Assembly: GCF_008710135.1 (NCBI RefSeq)
Contig: NZ_VYKK01000004.1
Location: 496,001-560,000 of the forward strand
Direction of reading: 5' to 3'
Source: Paenibacillus spiritus
Lineage (GTDB): Bacteria; Bacillota; Bacilli; Paenibacillales; Paenibacillaceae
DNA length: 64,000 nt
Shown here: in pieces, positions 56,001-63,557 of the stretch
Layout: every line of letters starts with the position of its first letter
Position numbering within the stretch: the first letter of the stretch is position 1
The notes under the pieces: generated by a model
The model's input: the letters and a program-made list of their open reading frames with translations, nothing else
Told to the model about the DNA's origin: nothing
The model's database searches: none
Position numbers and translations under genes: made by a program

Positions 56001-57728
56001 GGTCAGCTTGCCGGACGTATAATTCTTGCCGCCGTACGCCTCTTTCCGCGCCTCCAGCTCCAGGACTCCATGGCCGCTCTCCTTCATCAGCTTGGCATTA
56101 TCCGGATGGTAATACTCCAGTTCGTCATTGTAGACGACGCCGGTATTCTGGACATTCCATTTGGATTCGTCGATCTGCTCGCCGTTGAATTCATCGTTCC
56201 ACACCAGCTCCCACTGCGAGTCATCCGTGGAAGGAGTCGCGGTTGGCGATGCCGTCGCGGTTGGTGATGCCGTCGCGGTTGGCGATGCCGTCGCGGTTGG
56301 CGATGCCGTCGCGGTTGGCGATGCGGTCGCGGTTGGCGATGCGGTCGCGGTCGACGATGCCGTCGCGGTCGGCGATGCCGTCGCGGTCGGCGATGCGGTC
56401 GCGGTTGGCGATGCAGTCGCCGTCGGCGATGCGGTTGCCGTTGGCGATACGGTTGCCGTTGGCGATACGGTAACCGTCGGCGAGGAGCCTGTCCCGCCTG
56501 TTCCTGCCGTTGCTGCCGCTGGCGGCGAAGAGACCTTATCTCCGGTCAGTCCCTGAAGCACCGTTCCCGAAGTGAGCGTCTTTCCGTTAAACTGGATGCC
56601 TTCCGCCTCCACTTCCAGCCGGTCCACGGTTCCGCGGTTCTCAATTCGAGAACCGGAGGCTGCTGCATCCACGATAAGCGTGCCTACCCGCACATCCGGC
56701 GAAATCACGATGCCGGCAGGCTGGACCAGCTCCAGCCGCGCAGCGGAGCTTCCTTCTTCCAGCACCACCCGGACCGGCGCGGCGGATTTATCCACAATCA
56801 CCCGCTCCAGCGCGGATTTCCGGAATACTACAGAATGCTCTCCTCCGCCGGAGATCCGGCTCACGCCCGCCACCTGTAGGCCGGTCACATTCACGTCTCC
56901 CTCGGCGGCTCCCGGAGCTACATACAAATTCCCGGCCACCGCCGCGCCCTGCACGGCTACATTCGGCCGGTTGATAATCAGACTTCCCTGGAGGCTGCCC
57001 ACCTTGTAGCTTCCTTCGGCCGGACTGATCCATCCGATCATCCGGTCCAGCAGCGCGGCAAGCTCGCCCCGGGTAAGCTCCGCCTTCGGCGCTATTCTCC
57101 CAGAAGCATCACCGCTGAGATAACCTGCGGCCAGCAGCGCATTCACGGCTTCGCGGGCGTATGCCGAGACTTCGGCCCCGTCAGTTCCGGCGTTCACAAG
57201 CGACTTCGAACCCGGCTCCATCCGAAAAGCCCGGTACAGGAGCGCCGCCGCTTCCTGCCGCTGGACGGCGGCATCCGGCCGGAAGCTGCCGTCCGGATAA
57301 CCGGCTGCAAGTCCGGCTGCATACGCCTGCCGAACCGGTTTCTCATACCAGGAAGAAGCGCCTACATCCGTAAAGGCAGGTTGTCCTTCCGCCGTATACC
57401 GGAAGATCCGGGTCATAACGGCTGTCAGTTCGGCGCGGGTGACCGCACGCTTAGGCTCATAGCGGCCTTGGGCGTCTCCCTGCAGAATGCCGGCCGCAGC
57501 CAGCTTCTCCGCCGCCCCGGCTGCCCAATGGCCCTTCATGTCCGTGAATTTCGCCTGCGCGGTTGCGCCTTCGGCTGCATCGCCGGCGGCAGCAAGGGCA
57601 ACGGCTGGAGCCGCCTGAACGGAGCCGCCGGCCTTGCCTGCTGCAGCTCCGGCCGAAGTGTTCCCGATCGGCAGGCTGGTCAGCAGCAGGAGCCCGACCA
57701 GAAGCTTGGAAATGGTAGTGCGATACAA
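53055..57728 (-). CDS. Giant SLH-anchored GH16 beta-1,3-glucanase with multiple carbohydrate-binding modules
   Basis: A 1557-residue modular exo-enzyme. After a signal peptide (about 1-30) come three SLH motifs (about 60-232) for cell-wall anchoring. A beta-helix-like region follows (about 238-410, resembling CBM54 of similar enzymes), then an Ala-Ser-Pro-Thr repeat linker (about 415-500). The GH16 domain (about 502-758) has catalytic GSGEMDIMELTG near 626, the laminarinase form. The C-terminal part holds about four CBM4-like modules (about 780-950, 960-1110, 1250-1395, 1400-1557) and one CBM6/35-like module (about 1120-1245). The layout resembles Lic16A-type glucanases of Clostridium and Paenibacillus. 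The start is TTG at 57728 with GGAGG eight bases upstream. It should cut glucan at the cell surface and feed the adjacent importer. Confidence 0.92.
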   Translation of the reverse strand: MYRTTISKLLVGLLLLTSLPIGNTSAGAAAGKAGGSVQAAPAVALAAAGDAAEGATAQAKFTDMKGHWAAGAAEKLAAAGILQGDAQGRYEPKRAVTRAELTAVMTRIFRYTAEGQPAFTDVGASSWYEKPVRQAYAAGLAAGYPDGSFRPDAAVQRQEAAALLYRAFRMEPGSKSLVNAGTDGAEVSAYAREAVNALLAAGYLSGDASGRIAPKAELTRGELAALLDRMIGWISPAEGSYKVGSLQGSLIINRPNVAVQGAAVAGNLYVAPGAAEGDVNVTGLQVAGVSRISGGGEHSVVFRKSALERVIVDKSAAPVRVVLEEGSSAARLELVQPAGIVISPDVRVGTLIVDAAASGSRIENRGTVDRLEVEAEGIQFNGKTLTSGTVLQGLTGDKVSSPPAAATAGTGGTGSSPTVTVSPTATVSPTATASPTATASPTATASPTATASPTATASSTATASPTATASPTATASPTATASPTATASPTATASPTATPSTDDSQWELVWNDEFNGEQIDESKWNVQNTGVVYNDELEYYHPDNAKLMKESGHGVLELEARKEAYGGKNYTSGKLTSKMKGDWTYGKFTVRAKLPIQQGMWPAIWMMPTDEENQYGPWPGSGEMDIMELTGPVAGDEANADLYPRTVHGSLHYDIPHVSQSKTYVLPKGQTFADDYHDFTMEWLPGLIRYYVDGEKYFETSDWGTKREGQPDYYTYPAPFDRPFYMILNLAVGGSWPGNPADNFQSDRMYVDYVRVYQYKGLDQWPAVGERPVHSGDAHPQRPALADGNQIYNGNFTGEAAASGVPAEWQFIENAGGSGHVQVVTDAEKGTAAKVTVDQAGTQNYSIQLTQMPMMLEKGKAYKVTFDAKADAARRVMSKLTEFGGGWTAYSQERFFDLTDQWASYTYTFNMNQPTDNNARFEFNLGLSDVDAYFTNVKVVETEPLPVERTPLADGNLIYNGGFELGSGRMGYWTFGTDSASGIQAAAGVTNRLELPLMKREFRADIQTPGSSADAAVLSQAGLPLAAGSYQLSFDARSDSRGPLGIRLTTKDGEVLYPDGSQMELSTGWTSYSTEIQVPGSGNSAGTLSFLMGLSAGSVELDNVRLVRKPSPPVLDQYLHMQADQYWNASGVDLAPGQEGSKDMTGMDPGDYADFKVQINRQGTFVPTIRAGSDQASSRLELTVLDSSKKAVATADVYAAEIGNAETAYRSLSGAPLSLDAGTYYFRLSGSGYRLAWLDLSREAVVNGTMDQETEGWTLFKKDGESDPNSFMAADNGQLAVTVGGSGEEDWHVQVKQAPFALEQGRTYKLSFDAGASLARDIRVLIQHDGTIDKNWTTYLNEIVPLTEANGHFEYFFTARASDVSAVLQFSLGKVTEALGQHTVKLDNVSLIRVNPVLAGQPYSENLMPNGDFSAPSLAGWTFYSSDSGALSISNQDEALKIQVGTVGSNSWDRQVYYEGITYNDGSHYTLTFKAKASKPRKMNVSLGWLDAADNYAWHGYGSQIVDLGTEYKEYTVEFDVTGGGTPIGRVSFELGNIEDSAGNLDVVIDDLHLVSS
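56236..56484. repeat. 18-bp tandem repeat encoding the Ala-Ser-Pro-Thr linker
   Basis: Thirteen complete 18-bp units (GTCGCGGTTGGCGATGCC type) plus a partial unit. On the minus strand each encodes ASPTAT or a close variant. Units at the left end are nearly identical and those at the right end are more diverged. The array joins the wall-anchoring half to the GH16 domain. Confidence 0.95.
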
Positions 57729-57789
57729 AAGTCATTCCTCCCCCTATGAACATCAACGAATTCCGGCGACTGTATCGCCGGATGCTTCC

Positions 57790-57845
57790 AGTATAGGGGC
57801 CGCTCTCTTGGGGAGGACATACCAATTCCTTAGCCCGCATACCAA
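57790..57845 (-). promoter_or_regulatory. Glucan-locus operator and promoter of the giant GH16 gene
   Basis: On the minus strand two TTGGTATG half-sites (57845 and 57825 downward) have a 20-bp period. A -10 TATACT (57795-57790) lies 23 bp after the proximal TTGGTAT. No good -35 is present. Confidence 0.78.
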
Positions 57846-57900
57846 AGATGCAAGCCTTCCCGAGTACGAAGCCCGCAGGGTTACACGTGTGATTTCGCAC

Positions 57901-57948
57901 AAAAACCCACTCTCCCGGCAGGCGTGAGCCTCCCGAAAGAGCGGGTTT
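57901..57948 (-). terminator. Terminator after the zinc-ribbon gene
   Basis: AAACCCGCTCT pairs with AGAGTGGGTTT (one mismatch) and is followed on the minus strand by TT and GTG. It separates the housekeeping block from the glucan locus. Confidence 0.75.
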
Positions 57949-57991
57949 CGTTCATGCTATGTAACTTCTTCGCCGGGCAGAAGCTCCCGCC

Positions 57992-58201
57992 TTACGAAGT
58001 AGCCTGAATCTGCGGAAATTCGGGCACGGCTTCCTCGCCGCAGAACAGATCATCGAGCGAGCTGAGCGTGCCGTCCTCTTCCACCTGATACACCGACATT
58101 TTCTCGCCGTTCACCGTCAGTTCGATGAAGCAGCCCCAGCAATAGAATTGATGGGAACCGATCTTGCCTATATCCTTGGACCCGCAGTTTGGACATTTCA
58201 T
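57992..58201 (-). CDS. Small zinc-ribbon protein
   Basis: A 69-residue protein whose CPNCGSKD and CWGC form a CxxC/CxxC zinc ribbon. The C-terminal half is acidic (EEDGTLSSLDDLF). The ATG at 58201 is chosen because GGTGG is then ten bases upstream; another ATG nine bases earlier is too close. It lies about 15 bases downstream of the PRC-barrel gene and probably shares its transcript. The function is unknown. Confidence 0.75.
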   Translation of the reverse strand: MKCPNCGSKDIGKIGSHQFYCWGCFIELTVNGEKMSVYQVEEDGTLSSLDDLFCGEEAVPEFPQIQATS

Positions 58202-58215
58202 TCTCTTCATTCCAC

Positions 58216-58737
58216 CTATCCGTTGACAATATTAATGGCTTTCTCCAGGCGTTCTTCGCTCATTGCGGGGACAAGCAGCGCGTCCTCCCCAATGGATATT
58301 TCCTCGGAACACGGCAACCATTTGCGGCCTTCCATCAGATCGGTCACAAGCCCGTCACTGATTTCAAGGGCTACTATTGTGTTTCCCATCTTTTGGTCAA
58401 AATAAACATCGGATACCTTGCCGAGAATCGTTCCGGTTGCCGTTACGACCTGGAGATCCTTGAGCTTATTCTTCCCTTCCAGAAAGGTGTATGGAATACG
58501 GTCGGAATCCGTCTTCTGAATCGCTTCTTCGCTGGTTATCATAACGGCATCCTCGCCATAGGCGACGATGTCCTTCCATGCCACAACTTTCACATGACCG
58601 CCGAAAAAAGACTTGCTTTCCAGTTCTATACCCGCAATCGTCCAGTTTGAATCCAGTATACAGTCAACAATTTTGCCGATGACCTTGCCCTCTTCCACAC
58701 CGAACACGGAGAGTCCGATCATATCCTGCATCTTCAT
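58216..58737 (-). CDS. PRC-barrel domain protein, YrrD-like
   Basis: A 173-residue protein with two PRC-barrel repeats: IGLSVFGVEEGKVIGKIVDCILD (start near residue 7) and VVTATGTILGKVSDVYFDQKMG (start near 98). PRC barrels bind RNA or proteins in ribosome maturation factor RimM and photosynthetic reaction centres. YrrD-type proteins of Bacilli are uncharacterised and sit near the cysteine desulfurase YrvO, as here. GGAGGAGACC precedes the ATG. It lies between the desulfurase and the zinc-ribbon gene on the same strand. Confidence 0.85.
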   Translation of the reverse strand: MKMQDMIGLSVFGVEEGKVIGKIVDCILDSNWTIAGIELESKSFFGGHVKVVAWKDIVAYGEDAVMITSEEAIQKTDSDRIPYTFLEGKNKLKDLQVVTATGTILGKVSDVYFDQKMGNTIVALEISDGLVTDLMEGRKWLPCSEEISIGEDALLVPAMSEERLEKAINIVNG

Positions 58738-58869
58738 GTCCTGGGTCTCCTCCCTAATCGATCCTTGCGGGAAGCGGACAAGCCTTACCTTGCGCCGGAC
58801 TTCACCGCATTGAATGGAGATGAGCGGTCCGAAACCGTGAGCCCATGACCAGCCGCCAAGCGCCTACGC

Positions 58870-60015
58870 TTACTTACGCAGCCGATGCAAAATGGTTTCA
58901 ATTTTTCGGGCGACGACTTCCATTTCTTCAGTAGTATTACCCAATCCTGTGCTAAACCGAACCGCGGACGTCAAAAGAGGCTCCGGCAGATTCATGGCCT
59001 TCAGCACATGCGATACTTCCAGCGAGCCCGAATTGCAAGCCGAGCCGCTGGAAGCGGCGACCCCTTCCATATCGAGATTCATCAGCAAGATATCCGAGCG
59101 GACGCCGGGGAAGCTCACATTCAGAATATGGGGGGCAAAATGCTCCGGGCTGCCGTTGACGGCATACGCATCCGGTCCGATCCGACGGTCGAGCTGCGAG
59201 AGCAGCTCGGTCCGCAGCGCCAGCGCCCGGGCCCGTCTCTCCTCCAGTCCGGAGACCGCCAGCTCCACCGCCTTGGCGAACCCGGCCATGCCGGCCAGAT
59301 TCTCCGTCCCGGCGCGCCGGGAACGTTCCTGCAGCCCGCCGTGCAGCCGGGGGTGCAGCGGAGCGCCGGAACGCACATAGAGGCCGCCGATTCCCTGCGG
59401 CCCGTTAATCTTGTGCCCGGCGAAGCTCATATAATCGACGGGAAGCCCGCGGAGAACAATCGGCAGCATTCCAATCGCCTGAACGGCATCGACATGGAGA
59501 AGAATACCGCGCTCCCGCGCCAGCTTCCCGATTTCTTCGATCGGCTGTACAGTTCCGACCTCGTTGTTCGCATACATCACACTGATGAGAAAAGTGTCCT
59601 CCCGAAGCGCAGCTTCGACATCGGCCGCCGATACCCGGCCCGTCCGGTCCACCGGCAGCCGGGTTACCGCATAGCCGAGCCGCTCCAATTCGTCCGCGGC
59701 ATGCAGAACAGCGTGATGCTCCACCGCCGTCGTAATGAGATGCCCGCCCTGCGGAGCCCGGGCGGACGCAGCGCCGAAGAGCGCCAGATTGTCGCTCTCC
59801 GTGCCGCCTGCGGTGAACACCCACTCCGCCGGCGAACAGCCCAAAAAGGCGGCGATCGTATCGCGCGCCTGGCTTACGGTTCCTTTGGCGGAACGGCCAA
59901 AGGCATGAACGCTGGAGGCGTTGCCGAACTGTTCCGTCATTATCGTCATCATGGCCGCGGCAACCTCCGGATGAATCGGAGTCGAGGCAGCATGGTCCAC
60001 ATAGATTGAGTTCAT
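58870..60015 (-). CDS. Cysteine desulfurase, IscS/NifS family
   Basis: A 381-residue PLP enzyme that takes sulfur from cysteine for tRNA thiolation and Fe-S cluster or cofactor assembly. It begins MNSIYVDHAASTPIHPEV. The PLP Lys is in FAGHKINGPQGIGGLY, and the active Cys loop is SSGSACNSGSLEVSHVL. Length and features match the YrvO group, which normally supplies MnmA; mnmA is not in view. The ATG at 60015 has GGGAG seven bases upstream; an ATG six bases earlier abuts that site. It is divergent from the ferritin-like gene. Confidence 0.94.
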   Translation of the reverse strand: MNSIYVDHAASTPIHPEVAAAMMTIMTEQFGNASSVHAFGRSAKGTVSQARDTIAAFLGCSPAEWVFTAGGTESDNLALFGAASARAPQGGHLITTAVEHHAVLHAADELERLGYAVTRLPVDRTGRVSAADVEAALREDTFLISVMYANNEVGTVQPIEEIGKLARERGILLHVDAVQAIGMLPIVLRGLPVDYMSFAGHKINGPQGIGGLYVRSGAPLHPRLHGGLQERSRRAGTENLAGMAGFAKAVELAVSGLEERRARALALRTELLSQLDRRIGPDAYAVNGSPEHFAPHILNVSFPGVRSDILLMNLDMEGVAASSGSACNSGSLEVSHVLKAMNLPEPLLTSAVRFSTGLGNTTEEMEVVARKIETILHRLRK

Positions 60016-60239
60016 CTTCATTCTCCCGGTTCAAGCCTCCGCCCAACAGCAGGTAAATCGGTGGGCTTGGAGGGTTATACATTCTATCACATACTACCCC
60101 TTGGAGGCAAAAACATCAACCCGGCGCCTTCCATCCAATATTGTCCAAGCCGCAGATGGTGAAGCTTCAGGAAAGTAAACCGGCCACCTGACATAGAATT
60201 TTGAAGAAGAGAAGAATTACAGGAGGTCGGATAAATCCT

Positions 60240-60731
60240 ATGTACGCACATTATTATCACAGACAAGGGTGGCAGCGCGCAGCCTTCCAGCCGGTCTGGG
60301 CGACCAGCTATGCCCAGGCGCTGGAGCTTATGAAGCAGTCGGTACAGGGCGAGAAATCGGACGAATGGTTCTATGACCAGCTCATCCGGCTGGCGCCGAA
60401 CAAGGAGCAGGCCGACATTATCGTCTCCATCCGCAATGATGAGCGAAGCCACAACCGAATGTTCCGTCAGATCCTTCAGGAACTGACCGGACAGCAGGTC
60501 GGACCCGGAAATCCCGAAGAAGCTGAATCCCCGCCCGCCACCTTCCGCCAGGGCCTGCAGACCGCTCTCTTCGGCGAACTCTCCGCAGTCGAGCGCTACC
60601 GCAAAATGTGGTTCGGGCTGCCGCCGGGCGTCTACAAAGACACCGTCTTCGGCATTATGATCGACGAACTCAAACACGCGGACAAGTATAATTACCTGCT
60701 GGGTACGCTGCATGAGCACAAGGCTACTTGA
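60240..60731 (+). CDS. Ferritin-like diiron-domain protein
   Basis: A 163-residue helical protein. Two ExxH-type motifs (NDERSHNRMFRQ and DELKHADKYNYLL) plus Glu in GELSAVERYRKM provide ligands for a ferritin-like diiron site, as in rubrerythrin-related families. The N terminus (YAHYYHRQGWQ) is unusual and rich in His and Tyr. The ATG at 60240 follows AGGAGGT by about a dozen bases. It has its own terminator. Iron handling or peroxide detoxification is possible; the exact role is unknown. Confidence 0.8.
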   Translation: MYAHYYHRQGWQRAAFQPVWATSYAQALELMKQSVQGEKSDEWFYDQLIRLAPNKEQADIIVSIRNDERSHNRMFRQILQELTGQQVGPGNPEEAESPPATFRQGLQTALFGELSAVERYRKMWFGLPPGVYKDTVFGIMIDELKHADKYNYLLGTLHEHKAT

Positions 60732-60760
60732 GGGTCAGGGCGTAATTCTGTTCTAGGCAG

Positions 60761-60796
60761 AAAGGGGCTCCATTTGTGGATAGCCCCCTTGTTTGT
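60761..60796 (+). terminator. Terminator of the ferritin-like gene
   Basis: AAAGGGGCT pairs with AGCCCCCTT (one mismatch) and is followed by GTTTGT. Confidence 0.65.
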
Positions 60797-61037
60797 ATGA
60801 ACTTATTTCTTACATAATATTTTCACTTCTGCTAGATAGAAGTGAAATAGCCTATTATTATTGTCTCGAAACTAATTACATGGTAATTTACGGGTAAATA
60901 GTTGAAAGATGAGGTTACTAGTTGTCCACCGACCTTTAAACCGCCTTATCCCTTTTAATCATCCCAATCAGTTAATTTTATTATTCCTTATACTTGAGAA
61001 CAAAGAGAACGACTCCCCTTTCCCCTCAAAAATAAAG

Positions 61038-61430
61038 TCATCTTTTGTAGTAGCTCGCTCTAGGGATTCCGGCAATGGATAACAGATGTGTCACGCTATG
61101 CCGGTTGCGTAGTTCCTCAATTATTTGGTAGTTGTCCTGTAGACAGGGGCAACCTCCCGGACCAGATTTGGATAACGCTTTTTCGAGAATCCACCTGCGC
61201 TTTCAGGTAATTCTACTCCTCTTCGACATTGGCAAACTTCGTGTTTGGACGTCATTTAAAGGGACTTCTGCTTCCCTTGAGAGTATCGTAGACCTCCCCA
61301 GCCTTGTATTTCTTCACCAATTCTTGAAGCTGATTCTTGTTTCGGATACACAATCGGGTCGAGACTGTAGTGTATTTATCTTTCCTTTCCCATTTAAGCC
61401 TTTGCCGCCTTTCTGTCCTTTTTTATCCAT
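61038..61430 (-). pseudogene. Decayed IS3-family transposase (OrfA and start of OrfB)
   Basis: Pieces of transposase sequence are readable in shifting frames on the minus strand. They are IRNKNQLQELVKKYKAGE (helix-turn-helix end of OrfA), NYLKAQVDSRKS, KKRYPNLVREVAPVYRTTTK and then YQIIEELRNRHSVTHLLSIAG with IPRASYYKR from the OrfB start. Several stops and frameshifts separate them, so no functional enzyme can be made. No clear terminal repeats were identified. Confidence 0.65.
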
Positions 61431-61587
61431 ACGAAAATCCTCTCTAAGTTCACTTCATCCTCATGATACCATGTGGACTTTTGTGAGTGTTACTTGAAGG
61501 GGATAATAGCTTTTTGCTGCCTTTTAGTTATTGTTCATACTCTTGTTAATTTCTCCAAATAGCTAGGCAAGATGCTCTGGAACATAG

Positions 61588-61634
61588 TAAAAAAATCGAG
61601 CAGCAACTCTCTTGGTAATGGAAGATTGCTGCTC
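61588..61634 (-). terminator. Terminator downstream of the Kelch-repeat gene
   Basis: The 9-bp perfect stem GAGCAGCAA/TTGCTGCTC with a 19-base loop is followed on the minus strand by GA and seven T. It lies about 170 bases past the Kelch gene stop. Confidence 0.7.
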
Positions 61635-61804
61635 AATGTTTGTGGTGGACAGAACCTCAACGCACCCCAAAAATACCAACCTACAAGGCGTTTTTAGGGC
61701 GAAATGAAGCGATCACAGGAACCAAAACCACATCACTCAGGACTTGCGCGTAACAGGGACTTTTATCAATCATAAGTTGTACTCGGCTCACTCAGGTCGT
61801 AAAG

Positions 61805-63115
61805 TCACTCTTTAGCTGAGTATTCATTAACACTAAAGGTAAGGATTTTATCAAAGATCACGTAGTCTTTTCGACTGGTGAATGGCCCTTTATTATTATC
61901 ATGCTTATCTATGGCATAAAATACATTTCCAGATCCATTCTGTTTATTCTCATACCAAGTAATAAATGCGTTGACTTCGTCCATACTCAGATCAAATTCT
62001 TTCTCAAGACCAGTATTCATGGTCACAGTAAGAATTGCACGATCACCGGTTGACTGTTCCGGGACTGGTGTAGGTACCGGTATTGAAGTCGCTGAGGGCT
62101 CAGGGGTTGGCGCTATTGTGGGTACAGGTTCCTCAATTGTAATCGTTTCTACAGTTTTTAATGTTCCGTTAGTTGCTCCAGTAGAACCGCCAACAATATA
62201 CAATTGACCATTTACTACAGCTGCACCACTTTGATATCTACTATCAGTTAAATTAGTAAAACTGGATACATTATTTTTCGCTGGGTCGTAAATCTGAACA
62301 GTAGAAAGAACCGTTGATCCATTCTTTCCTCCTAAAATATATATTTTCCCATTGAGTGTTGCTACTGCTGCTCCATGGGGGGCATTTTGTAAATTTGCTT
62401 TTGCCTCCCAAATATTTAAGATTGGATCATACTCATAAATAGTATCAGAAGTTATTTGGGGGGTAGTAGGCGTTTTCAATCCTCCCAATATATAGATTTT
62501 CCCGTTATTGACAGCTCCGACTGGCCCATTAGCAATTACAGGTAAATTAGTTTTAGTTGACCAGACTCCTGTTGTCGTATTAAATGCCTCAACGGTCGAC
62601 ACAAATACGTTGATATCTGTTGCTCCTCCTACGACATAAATGTTGTCCCCAACAACAGCAGATGCTGCCCACGATCTCCCAGCTTTCATCGGTGTTGTAG
62701 TGGTCCATGTATCGGAATCAGGGCTGTAAACCTCTACTTTGGGAGTTCTTACAGGGGTACCACTCGCATTATCGTAGTAGCCTCCAATGACATAAATCTT
62801 ATTGCCCACAACCGCTGCGGTAGCAGCAGCCCTTGCAGTAGGCATATCACTTTTTTTAGACCATAAGTCTGATGATGGATCATAAACATATGTAGTTTTT
62901 TGTTTTATGCCATTAGCTGCTTGATCTGAGTTTCCTACGCCTCCAAATGCATATATCTTACCTCCGTATTCCACCATTGCTGCTCCAGCCCTTGCTTCTG
63001 GAAGGCTGGTTTTTGGGGTCCATACTTCGTTAGATTCTGCAAACCCTGAAGTAACAGTAACCAGAGATCCAAAGATCATAAATATTGAAACTAGCCATAT
63101 AAATTTTCTTTTCAA
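61805..63115 (-). CDS. Secreted Kelch-repeat beta-propeller protein
   Basis: A 436-residue protein with a signal peptide (about 1-27, ending GFAES). About six Kelch blades follow, each with NKIYVIGG or similar after a hydrophobic strand (KIYAFGG, KIYVIGGYY, NIYVVGG, KIYILGG twice, QLYIVGG). A Pro/Thr/Glu linker (PTIAPTPEPSATSIP) leads to a C-terminal domain of about 85 residues with STGDRAILTVTMNTGLEKEF and HDNNKGPFTSRKDYVIFDK. The start is the TTG at 63115, nine bases after AAAGGAG; a TTG nine bases earlier overlaps that site. Codon use is AT-rich. Function is unknown; surface glycan or protein binding is plausible. Confidence 0.82.
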   Translation of the reverse strand: MKRKFIWLVSIFMIFGSLVTVTSGFAESNEVWTPKTSLPEARAGAAMVEYGGKIYAFGGVGNSDQAANGIKQKTTYVYDPSSDLWSKKSDMPTARAAATAAVVGNKIYVIGGYYDNASGTPVRTPKVEVYSPDSDTWTTTTPMKAGRSWAASAVVGDNIYVVGGATDINVFVSTVEAFNTTTGVWSTKTNLPVIANGPVGAVNNGKIYILGGLKTPTTPQITSDTIYEYDPILNIWEAKANLQNAPHGAAVATLNGKIYILGGKNGSTVLSTVQIYDPAKNNVSSFTNLTDSRYQSGAAVVNGQLYIVGGSTGATNGTLKTVETITIEEPVPTIAPTPEPSATSIPVPTPVPEQSTGDRAILTVTMNTGLEKEFDLSMDEVNAFITWYENKQNGSGNVFYAIDKHDNNKGPFTSRKDYVIFDKILTFSVNEYSAKE

Positions 63116-63557
63116 AAAAACCAACTCCTTTAAGATGTATGCATCAAGCCTACACTAAAAAAGAGTGTACAAATAGTCTGTTATTCAACATTTATTTACA
63201 ATAAACTTAAGAGTTAAAGGGAATATGTGTATTAACAGAAAATCTCTCCGGAGTTTCATATTATCCAGAATTACCATCCGCTTTGGTTACCTTTAGCTTA
63301 TATACTTAAGGCCCTGAATAAATGCCCAAAATATTTCTCGACTTTAACCTTCCATCTCGTCGATATCTGTGGTCCCGAACCTCTTCAGGCGCTCGGTACG
63401 CTTCCCCAGGAGACATACCTAATCAGGGACAAATACAAAAGTCAACCCAAAAATTAACCTAGTTGGTACTGCCCCCGTAACGTGAGACAAATTAAAACAC
63501 CTTCAAGACAATGGAACCAGTCGTAAGATAGGAAGATAACCCTGGAGGTGTATTGCG
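63116..63557. other. Intergenic region upstream of the Kelch gene
   Basis: No intact gene was seen. The minus strand near 63350-63420 has a short GC-richer stretch with coding-like content (LLGKRTERLKRFGTTDIDEM) that matches nothing recognised. The stretch around 63465-63500 (TACTGCCCCCGTAAC followed by GTGAGACA) may be the left end of the IS3-type element that follows. Confidence 0.4.

Larger units (their letters stand above)
60800..63550. other. AT-rich accessory segment
   Basis: From about 60.8 kb base composition and codon use become visibly AT-richer than the rest of the window. The segment contains an IS3-type remnant (61038-61430), a Kelch-repeat gene (61805-63115) and mostly featureless intergenic DNA (60800-61037, 61431-61587). 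It abuts a second IS3-type remnant at its right end. It looks like acquired DNA. Confidence 0.7.

Noticed and set aside
56161..56556. A plus-strand frame made of VAVGDA repeats
   Set aside because: It is only the reverse reading of the 18-bp linker repeat in the giant GH16 gene.
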